Below, piece by piece: positions 59,125 to 64,000 of a stretch of DNA of 64,000 nt (the stretch's first letter is position 1; the number at the start of each line of letters is the position of its first letter). The notes beneath the pieces were generated by a model, which saw only the letters and a list, made by a program, of their open reading frames with translations, was not told where the DNA came from and did no database searches. The position numbers and the translations under genes were made by a program. Origin of the DNA: RGIG2134 sp964461115 (GTDB taxonomy: Bacteria > Cyanobacteriota > Vampirovibrionia > Gastranaerophilales > Gastranaerophilaceae); NCBI GenBank assembly GCA_964461115.1, contig CAYWSX010000004.1:121731-185730 (forward strand), in the 5' to 3' direction.

Positions 59125-62100
59125 TTACTCGATTGTAAAATCCGGTGCTCCGAACATACCTTCGATTTCCTCAAGAATTGCAGATGGTTTTCTTGCTTGG
59201 TTCTTAGCAGCCATTGCTCTTCTTTGAGCTTCTTTGTCTTTTTCTTCGTTAGCGTTAGTCAAGTGATAATACCCTGTACCTGCAGGTATCAAGCGACCGA
59301 TGATAACGTTTTCTTTCAGACCTCTGAGCAAGTCTCTCTTACCCTCTACAGCTGCTTCTGTCAAGATTCTTGTAGTTTCTTGGAAAGATGCTGCAGAGAT
59401 AAAGCTTTCTGTATTCAAGGAAGCTTTTGTAATACCGAGAAGTACAGGTTCATAAGTTGCAAGCTGTACACCAGCCTCTTCAGCAGCTTTGTTTTCTACT
59501 TCAACAAACTGAAGTTCAACTAATTCACCCGGCAAGAGTTTCGTATCGCCTGATTCAACAACTCTTACTTTCTTAGTCATCTGTCTTACAATAATTTCAA
59601 CGTGCTTATCAGCAATTTCTACACCTTGTGAACGGTATACGCGTTGTACCTCGTCCAAAAGATACTGCTGAGCGGCTTCAACACCACAGAGTCTGATTAC
59701 GTCATGCGGGTTCAAAGGTCCGCTTGTAAGCGGCTGTCCCACTTTGATAGGCTGTTTGTCAGAAACTATGATATTTGAATCGATAGAAAACTTAATTTCC
59801 TGTCTGCCGTTTTCATTGACAATATATAGTCTAAGTACATCGTCTTCAATCTCCACTTCGGCTACGCCGTCCATCTCTGCCAAGATAGCAGATTCTTTCG
59901 GCTTTCTGCCTTCGAGAAGTTCTTCAACTCTCGGAAGACCTTGAACAATGTCACCTGTTTTTTGTCTTTCAAATACTAACGTAGCAAGCATATCACCGCG
60001 AAGCACGAGTGAATGGTTATCAACCTGCAACATAGTACCCGGGCTGATTAAGTAAGGACGACCGACTCTGATTTTTACAGAATCTTTGTTTACTGCGGTT
60101 ACCTGACCTGAAACAGGTGATTTTTCTCCGCTTGAAGAAAGAACGCTGTCCATTTTTACAAAATCACCGACTGAAACAGCTGCTTTTGAAACTAATTTGA
60201 TATCAGTTTCTGAGTTATCAGCAATAAGAAGAAGTCTTCTTAATTCATCGCTATCAGATTTGATACTTGCAACAGCATCGTTGATTGCAAGAACCTGAGT
60301 TTTTGTAACAGGTGTTTTTGAGTCAATCGTTTGTCCGTTTTCAACCAAAAGCTCTGTCTGCATTGAAGACAATGTTTTTGAAGTACCTTCGATTTCACGG
60401 CGAACAATCAATGTCTCAAGAACAACGATTCTCAAGTTTTCTTCTTTGTCAAGCTCAACCATACCTTTTAAGTGGCTCAAATAACCTTGCATTTGAAGAA
60501 CCAAGCTTGTTCTGGTAAGTGTAGCACCGTCAAGATTTCTCACTCTTGAACCGTCTTTGTATTGCAATTGAGTTACAGGAACGATATCAATAGCTTCATC
60601 CGTGGATGCAAATTTAATTGATACGTCTTTTGGCTCAACTCTGAATTTTTGAACCGGTCTGATAAGGATCTGAATAGGTCTGTTTGTGATAGACTCTTCA
60701 TCTAATCCCATGGAATCCAATTCTTCTTCCAAGTCGTCTATTTCGAGATTATCATTCTCATTCTCAAGGATAGTAACGATAGAAGTCTCTTTAGCTTTGA
60801 TTTTTCCGGCGATAACAGTTCCTTTTTCAACAACTTCACCTTCTTCAACTTTCAATTCAGAAATTGAATCAAGCGTGTGGAGTTCTCCCGGTCTGATAAT
60901 AACCTCGTGGATAATATCGTTGAATTCTTTGATTTCTACAATACCGTCAATGTGAGTGTAGAGGTCTTTTACAACTTCTGTACCCGCAGTAACAAACGTT
61001 TGAGACTCAACCATTTTCAAAGTAGCATCTTTAGAAATCTGGTGAATTTCTTCAGGAATAAATACAATATCACCCGCTTGAGTAATGATTTGATTGTCAT
61101 CAACTTCAACATCAAGGTAACGAATTTCACCTGATGATTGAACTGAGCACTCATCATCAACAAGCTCAGCAATAATCATACCGTTCTCAACTGTAGTGTC
61201 TACAGGAGATTTAACGATATATTTTTCGCCGGTTTTGTTAACAAGCCAGAATTGTTCTTTTTTAGTATTTTCAAAAGAAGCGTTTTCGGCTGTCAAAGAA
61301 GCGATTACAATCGTAAGCTCTTTACCTTGAACGATTTTTTTGATTTTCTTGCCTTCGAATTTAACTTCTTCGATAATAAGGTTTTCACCAACACGAACTT
61401 CACCGCCGTGCTCAGAAACAACATATGTCTCAGCAAGTTTTTCACCGGCTTTAATTTTTTGTCCGTCTTTGATAAGAACTTTTGAACCTGTAGGCAATGA
61501 GTATACGTCGCCGCCTAAAATCCAAACGATACCGTTTTTGTTAGCAGTTCTTGAAATGTTACCTTGTCTGTCTTTTTTCTCATCTGCAATAAAGTCTTCA
61601 AAAATAACTTCACCGCTCAAATCAGCGTTGATATCTTTTGTAGCTTTTTCTGTCAAACGGCTGCCGTCTCCTGATGAAGAAGGTTCGAATTCAGCGATGT
61701 GATCGCCTTTTTTAACTTTTGAGCCCTCAATAACGTGCATTACAGCACCAGCCGGTACGTGGAATTTTTCAGTTTTCTTAGCTGATTTAACTTCGATGTC
61801 AGATTCAGCAAGAGTAACTTGTACAACGTCCCCGTGACGAGTTCTCAATTCTTTGGTTCTGATTTTTGAAACGATTTCTCCATCAAACGAAGCAATAACT
61901 TGTTTCATACCGCCTGTACCTTTGAATACACCACCTGTGTGGAATGTTCTCATGGTAAGCTGTGTTCCCGGTTCCCCGATAGATTGTGCTGCGATAATAC
62001 CGATTGATTCGCCTACATCTACCATTTTCTGAGTTGTTAAAGCCCAGCCGTAGCATTTTTGGCAAACACCGTATTCAAGAGCGCAAGTTAAGCCAGAACG

Positions 62101-62976
62101 AACTTTCAATGATTGAATTCCCAGTTCTTCTACAACTTTAACATCTTCTCTGTCCATAGTAGTGTTAACAGGGATTACAACATTTCCTTTTGCATCTTTA
62201 ATATCTTCTGCAATTGTTCTTCCTAAAAGTCTGTCCGCCAAATGCGCAACAATTTTTTCACCGTCAGAAATTGCTGACATAGTAATTGATTTTTCCGTGT
62301 GGCAATCAGGCTCTCTGATAATAACGTCTTGAGCAACATCAACCAAACGTCTGGTCAGGTAACCGGAGTCAGCTGTTTTTAACGCTGTATCAACAAGACC
62401 CTTACGTGCACCATATGATGAAATAATATACTCGGTAACAGACAATCCTTCTTTAAAGTTTGATTTAATCGGCAAGTCGATGATCTGACCTTGTGCGTCT
62501 GCCATCAATCCACGCATTCCGACGAGCTGTGATACCTGCGAAAGGTTACCTCTCGCTCCGGAGAACGCCATCATATATACAGGGTTTAATTTGTCAAAGT
62601 TTTTAACTACTTCATCAGTTAATTTAGCTGTTGTTTCTGACCAAGTGTCAATAACCTTTGTATATCTCTCTACTTCTGTGATTTCACCTTTTAAGTAACG
62701 GTGAGTTGATTTATCAATTTCGTTTTCTGCTTCTTTCAATAAATTTTTCTTTTCTTCAGGAACTGACAAGTCGCTGATAGAGATTGTTGTACCTGATCTT
62801 GTTGCAAATTTATAACCGAGGTTTTTAAGGTTGTTTGCAAGCGTAGCAGTTTTAGCACCGCCAAACTCAAGATAAGTCTGTGTCAAAATGTCTTTCAACG
62901 CGCCTTTATTTATTATTTTATTGATGAAATCGATAGATTTCTTTTTGGAAGCTGTTGGAACTAACGTGTTGTTCAT
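59125..62976 (-). CDS. rpoC2: RNA polymerase beta' subunit, C-terminal part (split RpoC2)
   Basis: Protein of 1283 residues, about the length of cyanobacterial RpoC2. It begins (MNNTLVPTASKKKSIDFINK) where a full beta' would be cut after the NADFDGD region. It keeps the bridge-helix/trigger-loop stretch VYMMAFSGARGNLSQVSQL and the trigger-loop GEPGTQLTMRTFHTGGVF, and the zinc ligands REPDC, LTC and EYGVCQKC. The C-terminus ends with beta'-typical GITKASLNTESFISAASFQETT, GRLIPAGTGY. AAGAAGGAA precedes the ATG. The gene is 75 bp downstream of rpoC1. Confidence 0.95.
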   Translation of the reverse strand: MNNTLVPTASKKKSIDFINKIINKGALKDILTQTYLEFGGAKTATLANNLKNLGYKFATRSGTTISISDLSVPEEKKNLLKEAENEIDKSTHRYLKGEITEVERYTKVIDTWSETTAKLTDEVVKNFDKLNPVYMMAFSGARGNLSQVSQLVGMRGLMADAQGQIIDLPIKSNFKEGLSVTEYIISSYGARKGLVDTALKTADSGYLTRRLVDVAQDVIIREPDCHTEKSITMSAISDGEKIVAHLADRLLGRTIAEDIKDAKGNVVIPVNTTMDREDVKVVEELGIQSLKVRSGLTCALEYGVCQKCYGWALTTQKMVDVGESIGIIAAQSIGEPGTQLTMRTFHTGGVFKGTGGMKQVIASFDGEIVSKIRTKELRTRHGDVVQVTLAESDIEVKSAKKTEKFHVPAGAVMHVIEGSKVKKGDHIAEFEPSSSGDGSRLTEKATKDINADLSGEVIFEDFIADEKKDRQGNISRTANKNGIVWILGGDVYSLPTGSKVLIKDGQKIKAGEKLAETYVVSEHGGEVRVGENLIIEEVKFEGKKIKKIVQGKELTIVIASLTAENASFENTKKEQFWLVNKTGEKYIVKSPVDTTVENGMIIAELVDDECSVQSSGEIRYLDVEVDDNQIITQAGDIVFIPEEIHQISKDATLKMVESQTFVTAGTEVVKDLYTHIDGIVEIKEFNDIIHEVIIRPGELHTLDSISELKVEEGEVVEKGTVIAGKIKAKETSIVTILENENDNLEIDDLEEELDSMGLDEESITNRPIQILIRPVQKFRVEPKDVSIKFASTDEAIDIVPVTQLQYKDGSRVRNLDGATLTRTSLVLQMQGYLSHLKGMVELDKEENLRIVVLETLIVRREIEGTSKTLSSMQTELLVENGQTIDSKTPVTKTQVLAINDAVASIKSDSDELRRLLLIADNSETDIKLVSKAAVSVGDFVKMDSVLSSSGEKSPVSGQVTAVNKDSVKIRVGRPYLISPGTMLQVDNHSLVLRGDMLATLVFERQKTGDIVQGLPRVEELLEGRKPKESAILAEMDGVAEVEIEDDVLRLYIVNENGRQEIKFSIDSNIIVSDKQPIKVGQPLTSGPLNPHDVIRLCGVEAAQQYLLDEVQRVYRSQGVEIADKHVEIIVRQMTKKVRVVESGDTKLLPGELVELQFVEVENKAAEEAGVQLATYEPVLLGITKASLNTESFISAASFQETTRILTEAAVEGKRDLLRGLKENVIIGRLIPAGTGYYHLTNANEEKDKEAQRRAMAAKNQARKPSAILEEIEGMFGAPDFTIE

Positions 62977-63017
62977 TATAATATTTCCTTCTTCTTACTT
63001 ATGCATTTATTTGATTA

Positions 63018-63045
63018 GGAAAGCCCGGATTGCCCCGAACTTTCC
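63018..63045 (-). promoter_or_regulatory. Stem-loop between rpoC1 and rpoC2
   Basis: GGAAAG (63018-63023) pairs with CTTTCC (63040-63045), with inner GC pairing (CCCGG / CCCCG region). It has no T-run, so it is more likely an RNA processing or stability element within the polymerase message than a terminator. Confidence 0.4.
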
Positions 63046-63051
63046 CAATAA

Positions 63052-64000
63052 TTATGCTGTTAATATAGAGTTTCTCACTGATTCGTTGAAAAGAATTCTA
63101 CCAACGGTAGTTTCAATTCTTTCACTCTTTTCGTCTCTTACTATGATTTTATCGTGCAAATTGATTACACCTGATTCCATAGCGCTGATTGCGTCTGCAA
63201 AAGAGAAGTAATGTCCTTTTACAGGTGCTTCAGGGTCTTTAATAATCGTCAGGTAGTACATACCCAATACCATATCCTGAGAAGGCGTGATAATCGGTTT
63301 ACCTGTCGCAGGTGCAAGGATGTTGTTAGTAGCTAACATAAGCATTCTCGCCTCTGTTTGAGCCTCAATGGAAAGCGGTACGTGAACAGCCATTTGGTCC
63401 CCGTCAAAGTCAGCGTTGAACGCTGTACATACGAGCGGGTGAAGCTGAATCGCGCGGCCTTCAACCAAAATAGGTTCGAATGCCTGAATACCAAGTCTGT
63501 GAAGAGTAGGGGCACGGTTAAGCATTACAGGGTGTCCTTCAATTACCTCTTCCAAGATATCCCATACAATCGGCTCGGAACGTTCGATTTTTTTCTTAGC
63601 AGATTTAATGTTTTGAACGTGTCCTCTTTCGATTAATTTATTTACTACGAAAGGTTTAAACAATTCGATAGCCATTTCTTTCGGTAAACCGCACTGGTTA
63701 AGAGCCAATTGCGGACCTACAACGATAACCGAACGACCTGAGTAGTCAACACGTTTACCGAGCAAGTTTTGTCTGAAACGACCTTGTTTACCTTCGATGA
63801 TATTAGATAACGATTTTAAAGGTCTGTTGTTAGGACCTACAACCGTTCTACCTCTTCTGCCGTTGTCGATAAGAGCGTCAACTGCTTCTTGAAGCATACG
63901 TTTTTCGTTTCTTACGATGATTTCAGGCGCGCCCATTTCCAAAAGTCTCAACAAACGGTTGTTTCTGTTGATTACACGTCTGTAAAGGTCGTTCAAGTCA
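63052..64000 (-). CDS. rpoC1: RNA polymerase beta' N-terminal part (split RpoC1, gamma), partial
   Basis: The 3' portion, 316 codons, is inside the window; the frame stays open to base 64000, so the start lies to the right. DLNDLYRRVINRNNRL, GKRVDYSGRSVIVVGP, EVIEGHPVMLNRAPTLHRLG and the active-site Mg2+ motif NADFDGD are all present. The gene stops at 63052, about 190 codons after NADFDGD, where a normal rpoC would continue; the remainder is encoded separately as rpoC2. This split is a hallmark of the cyanobacterial lineage. Confidence 0.95.
   Translation of the reverse strand, partial: DLNDLYRRVINRNNRLLRLLEMGAPEIIVRNEKRMLQEAVDALIDNGRRGRTVVGPNNRPLKSLSNIIEGKQGRFRQNLLGKRVDYSGRSVIVVGPQLALNQCGLPKEMAIELFKPFVVNKLIERGHVQNIKSAKKKIERSEPIVWDILEEVIEGHPVMLNRAPTLHRLGIQAFEPILVEGRAIQLHPLVCTAFNADFDGDQMAVHVPLSIEAQTEARMLMLATNNILAPATGKPIITPSQDMVLGMYYLTIIKDPEAPVKGHYFSFADAISAMESGVINLHDKIIVRDEKSERIETTVGRILFNESVRNSILTA

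Noticed and set aside
59744..63636. Forward-strand open frames inside rpoC1/rpoC2
   Set aside because: They lie antisense to highly conserved polymerase sequence and have no ribosome sites.
1..64000. CRISPR arrays, rRNA genes and insertion sequences
   Set aside because: No regularly spaced repeats of 23-40 bp with unique spacers, no rRNA sequence and no transposase gene were seen; the 22-bp series at 22267 has no spacers.

Overview
The window looks like chromosome of a low-GC, non-photosynthetic relative of Cyanobacteria (Vampirovibrionia/Melainabacteria, most like the gut Gastranaerophilales). The main reasons: the RNA polymerase beta' subunit is split into separate rpoC1 and rpoC2 genes at the right edge, an arrangement typical of the cyanobacterial lineage; lysine/DAP synthesis uses LL-diaminopimelate aminotransferase (dapL); there is a Gram-negative envelope (lpxK, rfaE2, Mla lipid transport, TolC); and there are no photosynthesis genes. 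This assignment is inference from gene content, not from a search.

Layout. 0-8.5 kb: end of a Na+-pumping decarboxylase beta subunit, an RTX-like repeat protein, a CheD-like protein, a GGDEF protein, an alanine symporter/bioF pair, anmK, and two unknown or secreted proteins. 8.7-11.7 kb: a forward operon of parvulin, M24 peptidase, SPOUT methyltransferase and DUF486 membrane protein. 11.8-19 kb: a secreted serine-hydrolase-like protein, an HD-hydrolase/PRTase couplet, nagZ, and an oligopeptide-binding lipoprotein. 19-23 kb: tRNA-Gly with a partial copy beside it, cytidine deaminase, a sugar ABC permease, flagellin and yhaM. 23-35.6 kb: mostly reverse-strand housekeeping genes (pyrimidine phosphorylase, rfaE2, a PpiC lipoprotein, mfd, glyoxalase, PHP phosphoesterase, ymdB, rny) plus two prepilin-like proteins. 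35.6-41.4 kb: an accessory island with small genes, a WbsX-like protein, a six-gene array of cysteine-containing membrane proteins and a phage-head (MuF-like) protein with an extra C-terminal domain. 41.5-52.2 kb: dapL, tolC, PPi-dependent phosphofructokinase, a glycosyltransferase, and mlaE-mlaF-mlaD-lpxK. 52.2-58.4 kb: a second accessory stretch with a GNAT protein, a possible kinase-like protein, a compact peptide-modification locus and a large internally duplicated membrane protein. 58.6-64 kb: a small secreted protein, rpoC2 and the 3' part of rpoC1.

Most interesting parts. (1) 54196-55880 has its own promoter, a 56-residue peptide gene, a radical SAM/SPASM enzyme and a PqqD-like recognition protein, packed with 2-bp spacing and an 11-bp overlap. 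This is the layout of a RiPP (ribosomally made, modified peptide) locus, and I do not recognise the peptide. (2) 37948-41406 pairs a MuF-like protein carrying a toxin-like C-terminal domain with six small membrane proteins that fall in alternating types with duplicated DNA, which would fit a toxin with an immunity array. (3) Seven otherwise unrelated proteins here carry a short polar N-terminal leader ending in a Phe-Gly or Phe-Lys motif (Phe at residues 12-59) and no signal peptide. Their apparent activities (deamidase-like, HD, PRTase, acetyltransferase, kinase-like) are what one would expect of an effector or sorted-protein set.
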